This document shows, one piece after another, positions 34,028 through 42,623 of a DNA stretch of 44,411 bases. The stretch is from Bacillota bacterium (GTDB taxonomy: Bacteria; Bacillota; UBA4882; UBA8346), in the NCBI GenBank assembly GCA_023402395.1, contig JAEYGI010000041.1, positions 1 to 44,411 of the forward strand, written 5' to 3'. The notes beneath the pieces are model-generated. The model was not told the origin of the DNA. It ran no database searches and saw only the letters and a program-made list of their open reading frames with translations. Each line of letters begins with the position of its first letter. The first letter of the stretch is position 1. The position numbers and the translations under genes were made by a program.

Positions 34028-35218
34028 CTATAATCCGAATTCGTTATATAAAACCTTGATCGCCGCGGCCATCTGGTCCTCCGGCACCAAGCAGGAGATG
34101 GTGATCTCCGAGTCCACCGTCTGGAGAAGTTTCAGATAATGGTGATGTAAGGCTTCGACCACCCGGACCATGATTCCCGGCACTTCTTGCATTCCGGCGC
34201 CGATCACGGTTACCTTGGCGCAATGGGGCAGCAGTTCGACCTGAAATCCCAGCGGCAATAATAAGTCGCCCGCCTGAGCCAATACTTCCTGTTTGACCAC
34301 GAAGCCGATCTGCCCGGCGGAAATAGAGTTCATGTCGACATTGATCCCGGCTCCAGCCATTTCTTTGAAGATCCGGACCTCGTCGCCGGGGTTCAATTGC
34401 CCGCTCCGGGCCTTGACCAAAATCTTGCCCAGTCCCGGCTGATGGGCGATGCCGGTGATCACCCGCTTGGCCTGGCCGTCACGGATCAAGGTCCCGCCGT
34501 CTTCCGAAAAGGTGCTTTTGACTTTGACCGGAACTTTCTTTTCCCGGGCAATGGCCACTGCGCGCGGATGGACCACTTTGGCGCCGTGATTGGCCATCTC
34601 GCAGATCTCCTGGTAGGTGAGTTCCCGAAGGATTTTGGCTTCAGGCACGATCCGGGGATCAACGGTCATCACCCCGTCCACGTCGGTATAGATCTCAACC
34701 AGCTCGGCTTCGAGAGCCGAACCGAGCGCGGTGGCGGTGGTGTCCGATCCGCCCCGGCCCAGAGTGGTGATGTCCCCGCCGGCGGTAATTCCCTGAAATC
34801 CGGCCACGATCACGATCTTTCCCTCGCCGAGATGCTGCAGGATGTGGGAGGGGTCGATCCCCAGGATTTGCGCCTCGCCGAAGCGGTTGTCGGTGAGAAT
34901 GCCCGCCTGGCCGCCGGTGAGGGCGATGGCCCCGTGGCCCGCTTTTTCCAGCGTTTGCGCCATGATGATCGTCGCAATGATCTCGCCACAGGAGGCCAAC
35001 AGATCCAGCTCCCGGGGGGCGATGGCCGGATCTACCCCCTTGGCCAGCCCGATCAGGGTGTCGGTGGCGTACGGATCCCCCTTCCGGCCCATGGCCGAGA
35101 CCACCACCACCACCGAGCAGCCTTCTTCCTTTGCCGTAATAATTTTGGCGACCGCCTTGGCGCGTCCCTCATCGGACGCCACCGAGGTTCCGCCGAATTT
35201 TTGCACGATAATCCGCAT
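34028..35218 (-). CDS. Aspartate kinase
   Basis: Aspartokinase makes aspartyl phosphate, the first step to lysine, threonine and methionine. The 396 residues have the kinase domain (KFGGTSVAS near the start, GRGGSDTTATAL, EIYTDVDGVMTVDP) and two C-terminal ACT domains that usually bind the regulating amino acid. Which of the several Firmicutes isozymes it is cannot be told. No lysine riboswitch is seen in the short upstream gap. Confidence 0.96.
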   Translation of the reverse strand: MRIIVQKFGGTSVASDEGRAKAVAKIITAKEEGCSVVVVVSAMGRKGDPYATDTLIGLAKGVDPAIAPRELDLLASCGEIIATIIMAQTLEKAGHGAIALTGGQAGILTDNRFGEAQILGIDPSHILQHLGEGKIVIVAGFQGITAGGDITTLGRGGSDTTATALGSALEAELVEIYTDVDGVMTVDPRIVPEAKILRELTYQEICEMANHGAKVVHPRAVAIAREKKVPVKVKSTFSEDGGTLIRDGQAKRVITGIAHQPGLGKILVKARSGQLNPGDEVRIFKEMAGAGINVDMNSISAGQIGFVVKQEVLAQAGDLLLPLGFQVELLPHCAKVTVIGAGMQEVPGIMVRVVEALHHHYLKLLQTVDSEITISCLVPEDQMAAAIKVLYNEFGL

Positions 35219-35318
35219 CTGTTTCCCGCCTTTTGATTGGTTCCTGGTTCCTATAAGTATATCAGGTAAAGCCGTAAAGACAATTGATTGGGCAATTCAT
35301 TAATAATATCGCAGTGGC

Positions 35319-36701
35319 TCAGCCGCGAACCGACTCCAGCCATTGCCGCGCTGTCGCCAGTTGCTTCGCCACCTGCTCCGGCGCGGTCCCACCCCATGAA
35401 TCGCGGGCCCCGACCACCTTGGCCATATCCAGGATCGGATAGACATCTTCGCCGATCAACTCCGACTCGCGCTTCAACTCGGCCAGGCTCAGATCCTCCA
35501 ATCGCTTGCCTCCGTCGATGCAGTAGCGGACCAGCCGGCCGGATACGGCATGGGCCTCCCGGAACGGCATCCCCTTGGTCACCAGATAATCGGCAAGGTC
35601 GGTGGCGTTCAAAAACCCGTCCTTGGTGGCATCGAGCATCCGCTCCCGGTTAAAGGTCAGCGTCGCCAGCATCGGGGTGAAAATGGCCAGACACCCTTTG
35701 ACCGTGTCCACCGCATCGAAGAGCGCTTCCTTATCCTCTTGCATGTCCTTATTATATGCCAGGGGCAACCCTTTCAGCACCGTCAGGATGGCCATCAGAT
35801 CGCCGTAAACCCGGCCCGTTTTGCCCCGGACCAGCTCGGCAACATCCGGGTTCTTTTTCTGGGGCATGATGCTCGAACCGGTGGCGTAGGCGTCGTCCAT
35901 CTCCACGAACTTAAACTCCAGGCTCGACCAGAGCACCAGTTCCTCGCAGAACCGCGACAAGTGCATCATGACGAGCGAAGCGTCGAAGATGAACTCGGCC
36001 ACGAAGTCCCGATCGCTGACTCCGTCCAGGCTGTTGGCGCAGACTCCGGCCAGTCCTAACTCCGCAGCGGTTATCGCCCGGTCGATGGGAAATCCGGTGC
36101 CGGCCAAGGCGCCCGAACCCAGCGGCGAAACGCCGGTCCGCTTCCGGCAATCGGCCAGCCGCTCCCAATCGCGCCGGAACATTTCAAAGTAAGCCAGCAG
36201 ATGGTGGCCGAGCAGCACCGGCTGCGCCCGCTGCAAATGGGTGTAGCCGGGCAGGATCGTCGCCCGCTCCCGTTCGGCCGCTTCCAGCAAGGTCTCGAAG
36301 AGCTGGGCCAGCAGACCTTGAATCGCGCCAATCTCGCGCGTCAGGTACAGCCGGGCGTCCAGGGCCACCTGATCGTTCCGGCTTCTGGCGGTATGCAGTT
36401 TCTTGCCGACATCGCCGATCTCCTCGACCAGCAGTTTCTCAACGTTCATATGAATATCCTCGGCCTTCGGATCCCAGACGATCTCCCCCGCCTGGACCCG
36501 GGCCAGGATGACGCTTAGCCCGGCAATGATCTTTTCCGCGTCGCCTTTGGGGATGATCCCGGTCTCGCCCAGCATCCGGGCGTGCGCGATGCTTCCGGTG
36601 ATATCCTCCACGGCCAGGCGGCAATCGAAATGAATGGACGAATGGAAATCGTCCATCAGGGATGACGTCTCTTTCTGAAACCGGCCGCCCCAGGCTTTCA
36701 T
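35319..36701 (-). CDS. argH: Argininosuccinate lyase
   Basis: ArgH splits argininosuccinate to arginine and fumarate. The 460 residues include the superfamily signature GSSIMPQKKNPD, and its start KAWGGRFQKETSSLMDDF is typical. The ATG at 36701 follows GGAGGG; the frame opens 17 codons upstream. No argG is next to it. An ARG-box-like site at 36762-36779 suggests ArgR control. Confidence 0.97.
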   Translation of the reverse strand: MKAWGGRFQKETSSLMDDFHSSIHFDCRLAVEDITGSIAHARMLGETGIIPKGDAEKIIAGLSVILARVQAGEIVWDPKAEDIHMNVEKLLVEEIGDVGKKLHTARSRNDQVALDARLYLTREIGAIQGLLAQLFETLLEAAERERATILPGYTHLQRAQPVLLGHHLLAYFEMFRRDWERLADCRKRTGVSPLGSGALAGTGFPIDRAITAAELGLAGVCANSLDGVSDRDFVAEFIFDASLVMMHLSRFCEELVLWSSLEFKFVEMDDAYATGSSIMPQKKNPDVAELVRGKTGRVYGDLMAILTVLKGLPLAYNKDMQEDKEALFDAVDTVKGCLAIFTPMLATLTFNRERMLDATKDGFLNATDLADYLVTKGMPFREAHAVSGRLVRYCIDGGKRLEDLSLAELKRESELIGEDVYPILDMAKVVGARDSWGGTAPEQVAKQLATARQWLESVRG

Positions 36702-36761
36702 GCTGTCCCTCCACGGTTGAATAAAATTGAAACGCGTCAAACCAATAATCAATGAATGATA

Positions 36762-36779
36762 ACAGAATTTTTATTCGCG
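36762..36779 (-). promoter_or_regulatory. ARG-box-like operator upstream of argH
   Basis: On the minus strand GCGAATAAAAATTCTG contains GAATAAAAATTC, identical to the core of the ARG box bound by ArgR/AhrC in Bacillus (CATGAATAAAAATTCAAG). It lies about 60 bp before the argH start. Confidence 0.65.
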
Positions 36780-36792
36780 ATAAAAGCGGAAA

Positions 36793-36820
36793 ACCCTTTT
36801 TCCTCACCGGGAAAAAGGGT
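36793..36820. other. Hairpin between divergent argH and nrdD promoters
   Basis: ACCCTTTTTCC pairs with GGGAAAAAGGGT with a short loop. It lies between divergent units and has only a weak T tract on either strand, so its role is unclear. Confidence 0.4.
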
Positions 36821-36922
36821 GTATACATGAGAGTTCGTCGGAGTTCACGATTTTTTCCTGGGAAAACGCAAGCACTGCAAACAAAGGGAACCAGGTCCTG
36901 TAATATTTAACCAAAACCGCTA

Positions 36923-36951
36923 TTGACACAATATATTGTGGATGATAATAT
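36923..36951 (+). promoter_or_regulatory. nrdDG promoter with NrdR box
   Basis: TTGACA (36923-36928), 17 bp and TAATAT (36946-36951) form a strong promoter. The perfect palindrome CACAATATATTGTG (36927-36940) fills the spacer and matches the NrdR box consensus (ACACWATATATTGTGT-like). NrdR represses ribonucleotide reductase genes when dATP is plentiful. A second, weaker box may lie about 31 bp upstream. Confidence 0.88.
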
Positions 36952-36977
36952 TTATGATAACAACATCTTGAATACGA

Positions 36978-37165
36978 TGAAGCACGGGTGGCCGATGCAA
37001 GCTAATTGCTTGGCACGGCTGAAAAGGGAAGCAGGTGCGATTCCTGCACGGTCCCGCCGCTGTATCGGGGAAGCCTTCCGCTAGACACGTCACTGGGACA
37101 GAATATACCGGGAAGACGCGGAAAGCCGATGATCCGAAGTCAGAAGACCTGCCTGCGCTGATACA
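36978..37165 (+). ncRNA. Cobalamin riboswitch
   Basis: The leader of nrdDG has the conserved cobalamin aptamer elements in order: AAAAGGGAAGCAGGTGCGAT, TGCACGGTCCCGCCGCTGT, GTCACTGGGA, CCGGGAAGACGCGG and the B12 box AAGTCAGAAGACCTGCC. The expression platform runs to the terminator at 37232-37266. Boundaries are approximate. Confidence 0.95.
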
Positions 37166-37209
37166 CCGTTAACTCTACGGGAGATAGGGGGTGTCAACTC
37201 AGGTTTTCA

Positions 37210-37266
37210 ACATGCCTAAACATAGGCATTAAAGCCTCTTGACGTTCCTGTCGGAGGCTTTTCATT
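37210..37266 (+). terminator. Expression platform and terminator of the riboswitch
   Basis: A small stem ATGCCTA-N4-TAGGCAT (37212-37229) is followed by AAGCCTC (37232-37238) pairing with GAGGCTT (37254-37260) and a TTCATTTTG tract. The terminator ends 27 bp before the nrdD start, so B12 binding should end transcription early. Confidence 0.75.
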
Positions 37267-37292
37267 TTGCCTTGGAAACGGAGCTGAATCAA

Positions 37293-39380
37293 TTGATCAC
37301 TGAAATCATTAAGCGGGACGGCCGACGGGAACCGTTCCACCCCGAAAAAATCACCCAAGCGATTTTCAAGGCGGCCAGCGCCTGCGGCGGTTCGGATTAT
37401 GAACGGGCCGAAGCACTGTCACGCCAGGTGGTTGAGGCGCTCGAAAGACTGTACCTGGAAACCGTTCCGGATATCGAAGATATTCAGGACGTAGTCGAAA
37501 AAGTGTTGATCGAAAACGGTCACGCCAAAACCGCCAAAGCTTACATCCTCTATCGCGAGAAACGCAAAAGCGCCCGGCAGATGGACGCCCTGATCGGGGC
37601 GACCATTGAGATGTTCTCCGATTATCTCGGAGACAAGGACTGGCAGGTTCAAGAGAACGCCAATACCCAAAAAAGCGTCAATGGCTTGAATAACTATGTC
37701 CGGGAAACCTTTACCAAGAAGTACTGGCTCTATGAGGTTTATCCGGGAGAGGTCAGGGAAGCCCACGAGAGCGGCGATTGCCATCTCCACGACTTGGGCT
37801 TTTTCGGGCCTTACTGCGCCGGATGGGATCTGCGCCAATTATTGCTGGAAGGGTTCGGCGGAGTCCCGGGCAAGGTGGAAAGCGGCCCCGCCAAGCACCT
37901 GCGCTCCTTTCTCGGCCAGATTGTCAATTCCACCTTCACCACCCAGGGCGAAAGCGCCGGGGCGCAAGCCTGGTCGAGCATTGACACCTATTGCGCGCCG
38001 TTTATCCGCCATGACGGGCTTAGCTTTCCCCAAGTCAAGCAATGCCTTCAGGAATTCATCTTCAACATCAACGTGCCGACCCGGGTCGGATTTCAATGCC
38101 CGTTTTCCAATCTGACCTTTGATATCCGGGTGCCGGCCGCGCTCCGCGACGAGCACGTCATCATCGGCGGAACCTATCTGGACCAGACCTACGGCGATTA
38201 TCAAGCGGAAATGGACTTGTTCAACCAGGCGTTCTGCGCCGTCATGCTCGAAGGCGACGCCAAAGGCCGGGTCTTTACCTTCCCCATCCCGACTCTCAAT
38301 ATCACCAAGGAATTCGACTGGTCGAACCCGGTGGTGGACGAGTTCATGAAGATCACCTGCAAATACGGGATCCCTTATTTCGCCAATTACGTCAATTCCG
38401 ACCTTTCCCCGGAAGACGCCGTTTCAATGTGCTGCCGCCTCCGCTTGGACACCAGTGAGTTGCGGAAGCGCGGCGGCGGGCTTTTCGGCAGTAATCCCCT
38501 GACCGGTTCCATCGGAGTGGTTACCATTAACCTCCCGCGCATCGGCTATCTTTCGCGAACCAGTCACGAGTTTATGCAGCGCCTGCGCCGGATCGCCGGG
38601 ATTGCCAAGACGGCCCTGGAAATCAAGCGGAAGATCATCGAACGCCAATCGGAGCTAGGGCTTTATCCCTATTCCGCCCATTACCTGAAACCGGTCAAGG
38701 AGCGCTACGGGCAATACTGGTACAATCATTTCAGCACCATCGGCATCGTGGGCATGAACGAAGCGTTGCTTAACCTGACGGGCCAAGGGATCGCCACTCC
38801 CGAAGGCCGGGGTTTCGCGATGGAGATCATGAATTTCCTGCGGGAATTGCTAAGGGAATTCCAGCAGGAAACCGGGCATTTTTATAACCTGGAGGCCACG
38901 CCAGCCGAAGGCACATCGTATCGTCTCGCCAGGCTGGACCAGCAAAGGTATCCCGCGATCATCACCGCCGGGAAGGACGTTCCTTATTATACCAACTCCA
39001 CTCAACTCCCAGTCGGCTACACCGACGATATCTTTGAAACTCTGGATCTCCAGGATGAATTGCAGATCCTGTACACCGGCGGCACCGTTCAACACCTTTA
39101 TCTGGGCGAAGCGATTGAAGAGATTGCAACGTGTAAACGGCTTATCCAAAAAGTCTTTATCCGCTACCGGATACCGTATATCTCGATCACCCCGACCTTC
39201 AGCATCTGCGGCCGGCACGGCTATATCCGGGGCGAGCATTGGCAATGCCCCGATTGCGGCGGCGAAACCGAAGTGTGGTCGCGGGTAACCGGATATCTCC
39301 GTCCGGTCCAAAATTATAATCCCGGCAAAAAAGAGGAATATTGGAACCGCCGGAAATTTACCGTTCCGGAGGCAATCTGA
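37293..39380 (+). CDS. nrdD: Anaerobic (class III) ribonucleotide reductase large subunit
   Basis: NrdD reduces nucleotides with a glycyl radical and needs neither oxygen nor B12. The 695 residues have an N-terminal ATP cone (about 1-90, IIKRDGRREPFHPEKITQA), the catalytic ten-stranded barrel, and a C-terminal zinc site (CGRHGY and CPDC) followed by the glycyl radical motif RVTGYLRP. The TTG at 37293 follows GGAG and matches the usual family start (ITEIIKRDG); the frame opens earlier, but that part overlaps the terminator. It is controlled by NrdR and by the riboswitch. Confidence 0.96.
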   Translation: MITEIIKRDGRREPFHPEKITQAIFKAASACGGSDYERAEALSRQVVEALERLYLETVPDIEDIQDVVEKVLIENGHAKTAKAYILYREKRKSARQMDALIGATIEMFSDYLGDKDWQVQENANTQKSVNGLNNYVRETFTKKYWLYEVYPGEVREAHESGDCHLHDLGFFGPYCAGWDLRQLLLEGFGGVPGKVESGPAKHLRSFLGQIVNSTFTTQGESAGAQAWSSIDTYCAPFIRHDGLSFPQVKQCLQEFIFNINVPTRVGFQCPFSNLTFDIRVPAALRDEHVIIGGTYLDQTYGDYQAEMDLFNQAFCAVMLEGDAKGRVFTFPIPTLNITKEFDWSNPVVDEFMKITCKYGIPYFANYVNSDLSPEDAVSMCCRLRLDTSELRKRGGGLFGSNPLTGSIGVVTINLPRIGYLSRTSHEFMQRLRRIAGIAKTALEIKRKIIERQSELGLYPYSAHYLKPVKERYGQYWYNHFSTIGIVGMNEALLNLTGQGIATPEGRGFAMEIMNFLRELLREFQQETGHFYNLEATPAEGTSYRLARLDQQRYPAIITAGKDVPYYTNSTQLPVGYTDDIFETLDLQDELQILYTGGTVQHLYLGEAIEEIATCKRLIQKVFIRYRIPYISITPTFSICGRHGYIRGEHWQCPDCGGETEVWSRVTGYLRPVQNYNPGKKEEYWNRRKFTVPEAI

Positions 39381-40057
39381 TGAGAATCGCCGCTTTGGTC
39401 GGAACTTCCCTGGTTAACTACCCCGGGATGGTCGCGGCGGCCGTCTTTACGCAAGGATGCAATCTGCGCTGCAATTACTGCCACAACCCGTCCTTGCTGA
39501 ACCCGGGCAATCAATGGGGATTCATTCCGGAAACCGAAGTCTTGCGCCATTTGGAGCGCAGAAAAGCGGTTTTGGACGGGTTGGCGCTGACCGGCGGAGA
39601 ACCCACGATCCAACCCGGACTGGAGGAGTTCTTGGGCCAAGTGAAAATACTCGGGTTCCGGGTGAAACTGGATACTAACGGAACCTCCCCTGGGGTGCTG
39701 GAACGGCTAATCCGTGGCAAACTCCTCGATTATGTGGCGATGGATGTCAAAGCGCCCCGGGAGAAGTATCCGGAAATCTGCGGCAAACCGTTGGACATGG
39801 CGGCGATTCAGGCCAGCATCGATCTGCTGCGGGGCGCGGGAGTCCCGTACGAGTTTCGAACCACTGTAGCTCCAGGGCTGGAAGCCGAAGACCTTCAAAA
39901 AATCAAAGATTGGATCGGCGGAGCCTCCGATTGGGTGCTGCAGCGGTACCGGGCCGCGGACCAAACCGGCGCTTCCATTCTTAGCCTCTGCTCCGTCCGG
40001 GAAAGCGCGATGAACCTGCAAACGCGGTTCAGCCCTTGCCGACTGCGGGGATTTTAG
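39380..40057 (+). CDS. nrdG: Anaerobic ribonucleotide reductase activating protein
   Basis: NrdG is the radical SAM activase that makes the glycyl radical of NrdD. The 225 residues include the 4Fe-4S motif CNLRCNYCHNPSLL and the GGEPT motif. The ATG overlaps the nrdD stop (TGATGA) after GGAGG, so the two are coupled. The stop codon lies in the end of a family A repeat. Confidence 0.94.
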   Translation: MRIAALVGTSLVNYPGMVAAAVFTQGCNLRCNYCHNPSLLNPGNQWGFIPETEVLRHLERRKAVLDGLALTGGEPTIQPGLEEFLGQVKILGFRVKLDTNGTSPGVLERLIRGKLLDYVAMDVKAPREKYPEICGKPLDMAAIQASIDLLRGAGVPYEFRTTVAPGLEAEDLQKIKDWIGGASDWVLQRYRAADQTGASILSLCSVRESAMNLQTRFSPCRLRGF

Positions 40058-40190
40058 AAGCCATGTGATAAAGTCAAATGATCGACTGTAGTCTTGCGGA
40101 AAGCATTGAAAAACAACTTTATTACTTGCGTCTCTGAGCTTTTGTGTACAACCCCGGCCAAAGGCCGGGGATTATCACAACGCTTTTAGA
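40052..40190. repeat. MITE-like inverted-repeat element, family A copy 3
   Basis: The element starts TTTTAGAAGCCATGTGATAA and ends TTATCACAACGCTTTTAGA, with the inner GC hairpin CCCCGGCC/GGCCGGGG and the conserved CTCTGAGCTTTTGTGTACA block. The ends are inverted repeats of each other. The TAG of nrdG lies in the first seven bases. It separates nrdG from metE. Confidence 0.82.
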
Positions 40191-40315
40191 GCGACCGCTT
40201 TTGGTGAAGGCCCGGTTGGAATGAGTTTTGAGTATGCTTGAAATCATGGCAACCTTTTTTCTTTGATTCATACTATAAAAAATTAATAGTGACCATTATT
40301 TAGGAGGAGTTTCCC

Positions 40316-42616
40316 ATGCCAAAACTGTCCGTTGTCGGTTATCCCCGGATCGGGGCGCGGCGGGAATTGAAAAAATGGACCGAGAGCTATTTCGTAAAGC
40401 AGATCTCCCGTGAAGCGCTTCAAGAAAACGCCCTCCGCCTTCGCGAACGCCACTGGTCGATGCAGCGGGATCAAAAAATTGATTTCATTCCTTCGAATGA
40501 TTTCTCTTTTTATGATCCCGTGCTGGATATGGCGTTTTTATTAAATGTCATTCCCGAGCGCTATCAAACGCTTGAGTTGGATCCATTGGATACTTATTTC
40601 GCCATGGCCAAGGGCCATCAGACTGAATCCCGGGATGTCAAGGCCCTGCCCATGAAGAAATGGTTTAATACTAATTACCACTACATCGTCCCCGCCTTCG
40701 AGGAAGGCGCAACCATCCGGTTGAATGGCGACAAACCGTTCCGGGAGTATCAGGAAGCGCTGTCGCTGGGGATCAAAACCAAGCCGGTGCTGATTGGACC
40801 GTTTACATTCTTAAAGCTGGCCAAGGCCGAATCAGGCCCGAATCCCTTGGATTATCGCGACGCGGTCATCTCCGTTTACGGGCAAATCCTGGAGCGGTTT
40901 GAAGCCTTAAACGCCGATTGGGTACAACTGGACGAACCGGTTCTGGTAACGGATTTGACCCCGGAGGAGATTGATCTGTTTCAGGCAATGTACCGGACGC
41001 TGTTGCGCCAAAACCGCCGCGTCAAGATCTTGCTGCAAACCTATTTCGGAGATATCCGCGATCTTTACAGCCGGGTCGTGGCCATGGAATTTGACGCCAT
41101 CGGCCTCGATTTTATCGAGGGAGCGCAAACTCTCGCCTTGCTGGAAACGAACGGCTTTCCAGCTGATAAGCTGCTGTTTGCCGGAGTCGTCAATGGCAAA
41201 AACATCTGGATCAATGATTATCAAAAGACCTTGAAAACATTGGAGCGCATCGCCGCGGCGGTTGACCGGGAACGGACCGTTCTAAGCACCTCCTGCTCCT
41301 TATTGCATGTCCCCTATGCCGTTTCCAGCGAAACCGGTCTGGAACCCAAATACCGGCGGCATTTCGCTTTTGCTGAGGAAAAGCTGGCGGAGCTGAAAGA
41401 GATCGCTCTGCTTTGGGATGAAACGGATTATTCCCAAAATGAAGCGTTCCTTGCCAACGCGTCGGTCATCGCCGCGAAGGCCGAGAGCGATGAATTCCGC
41501 GCACCGGAGCTCCGGGAGAGGATCAGCGGCTTGACCGAACAAGACTTCACGCGGATGCCGCCGTTCGACGAGCGAATCCTCAGACAGAAAGCGCGGCTGA
41601 ATTTACCGAAGCTGCCCACGACCACCATCGGCTCCTTTCCGCAGACCCCGGAGGTTCGGAAGCTGAGAAAAAGCTATCATGACGGCGCGATTTCCCGGGA
41701 GCAGTACGAGCGGGCCATCAAAGAAAAGATCGCCGACGTGATCCGGCTTCAGGAGGAGATCGGCCTTGATGTGCTGGTCCATGGCGAATACGAACGGAAC
41801 GACATGGTGGAATACTTCGGCCAGAGCTTCTCCGGATTTCTGTTTACCCAAAACGGCTGGGTCCAATCCTACGGAACCCGGTGCGTCAAGCCGCCGATCA
41901 TCTTCGGCGATGTCACCCGGGCCAACCCGATAACCGTGGATTACATTACTCATACTCAAAGTCTAACCTCCAAACCGGTCAAAGGGATGCTGACCGGGCC
42001 GGTGACCATCCTGAACTGGTCGTTTGTCCGGGAAGATCTGCCCTTGCCGGAGATTGCCTGCCAGATCGCCCTGGCGGTCAAGGCGGAGGTTGCCGATCTC
42101 GAAGCCGGAGGCATCGGCATTATTCAGATTGATGAAGCCGCCTTGCGCGAAAAGTTGCCGTTGCGGCGGGAGGACTGGCGGCACTACCTTGACTGGGCGG
42201 TTCGGGCGTTCCGGTTAACGCACGCTTCCGTGAAACCCCAAACCCAGATTCATACCCACATGTGCTATAGCGAATTCGGGGAGATCATCGCCGCGATTGC
42301 GGCGATGGACGCCGATGTGATCACCTTTGAAGCCGCCAAGTCCGACCTCTCCATCCTGGCCGCTTTGCATGCGCATGATTTCAAAATGGAAACCGGGCCG
42401 GGCGTTTATGATGTCCATTCCCCCCGGGTTCCCGGGAAAGACGAGATCAAGGCGATTATCGTCAATATCCTGAAGAACATTGCCCCCGGCAAGGTCTGGA
42501 TCAACCCCGACTGCGGCTTAAAGACCCGAGGGATTGAAGAGACCGTGGCCAGCCTGAAAAATATGGTCGCCGCCGTTACCGAGTTGCGGGAAGAGGCAGC
42601 GGCCCAAACGGAGTGA
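40316..42616 (+). CDS. metE: Cobalamin-independent methionine synthase
   Basis: MetE methylates homocysteine from methyl-tetrahydropteroyl-polyglutamate using zinc, without B12. The 766 residues match the family. The N-terminal barrel starts KLSVVGYPRIGARRELKK; the catalytic half starts TTTIGSFPQTPEVRK and holds the zinc ligands in HTHMCYSEF and INPDCGLKTRG. The ATG follows AGGAGG. No riboswitch was found between nrdG and metE, so it either has its own promoter or is read through from nrdDG. It is followed closely by the QueF-like gene. Confidence 0.97.
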   Translation: MPKLSVVGYPRIGARRELKKWTESYFVKQISREALQENALRLRERHWSMQRDQKIDFIPSNDFSFYDPVLDMAFLLNVIPERYQTLELDPLDTYFAMAKGHQTESRDVKALPMKKWFNTNYHYIVPAFEEGATIRLNGDKPFREYQEALSLGIKTKPVLIGPFTFLKLAKAESGPNPLDYRDAVISVYGQILERFEALNADWVQLDEPVLVTDLTPEEIDLFQAMYRTLLRQNRRVKILLQTYFGDIRDLYSRVVAMEFDAIGLDFIEGAQTLALLETNGFPADKLLFAGVVNGKNIWINDYQKTLKTLERIAAAVDRERTVLSTSCSLLHVPYAVSSETGLEPKYRRHFAFAEEKLAELKEIALLWDETDYSQNEAFLANASVIAAKAESDEFRAPELRERISGLTEQDFTRMPPFDERILRQKARLNLPKLPTTTIGSFPQTPEVRKLRKSYHDGAISREQYERAIKEKIADVIRLQEEIGLDVLVHGEYERNDMVEYFGQSFSGFLFTQNGWVQSYGTRCVKPPIIFGDVTRANPITVDYITHTQSLTSKPVKGMLTGPVTILNWSFVREDLPLPEIACQIALAVKAEVADLEAGGIGIIQIDEAALREKLPLRREDWRHYLDWAVRAFRLTHASVKPQTQIHTHMCYSEFGEIIAAIAAMDADVITFEAAKSDLSILAALHAHDFKMETGPGVYDVHSPRVPGKDEIKAIIVNILKNIAPGKVWINPDCGLKTRGIEETVASLKNMVAAVTELREEAAAQTE

Positions 42617-42623
42617 GATTTAT

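Noticed and set aside
40191..40315. Separate cobalamin or SAM riboswitch for metE
   Set aside because: The gap is short and AT-rich and lacks the B12 box and the SAM-I core; most of the space before it is the family A element.
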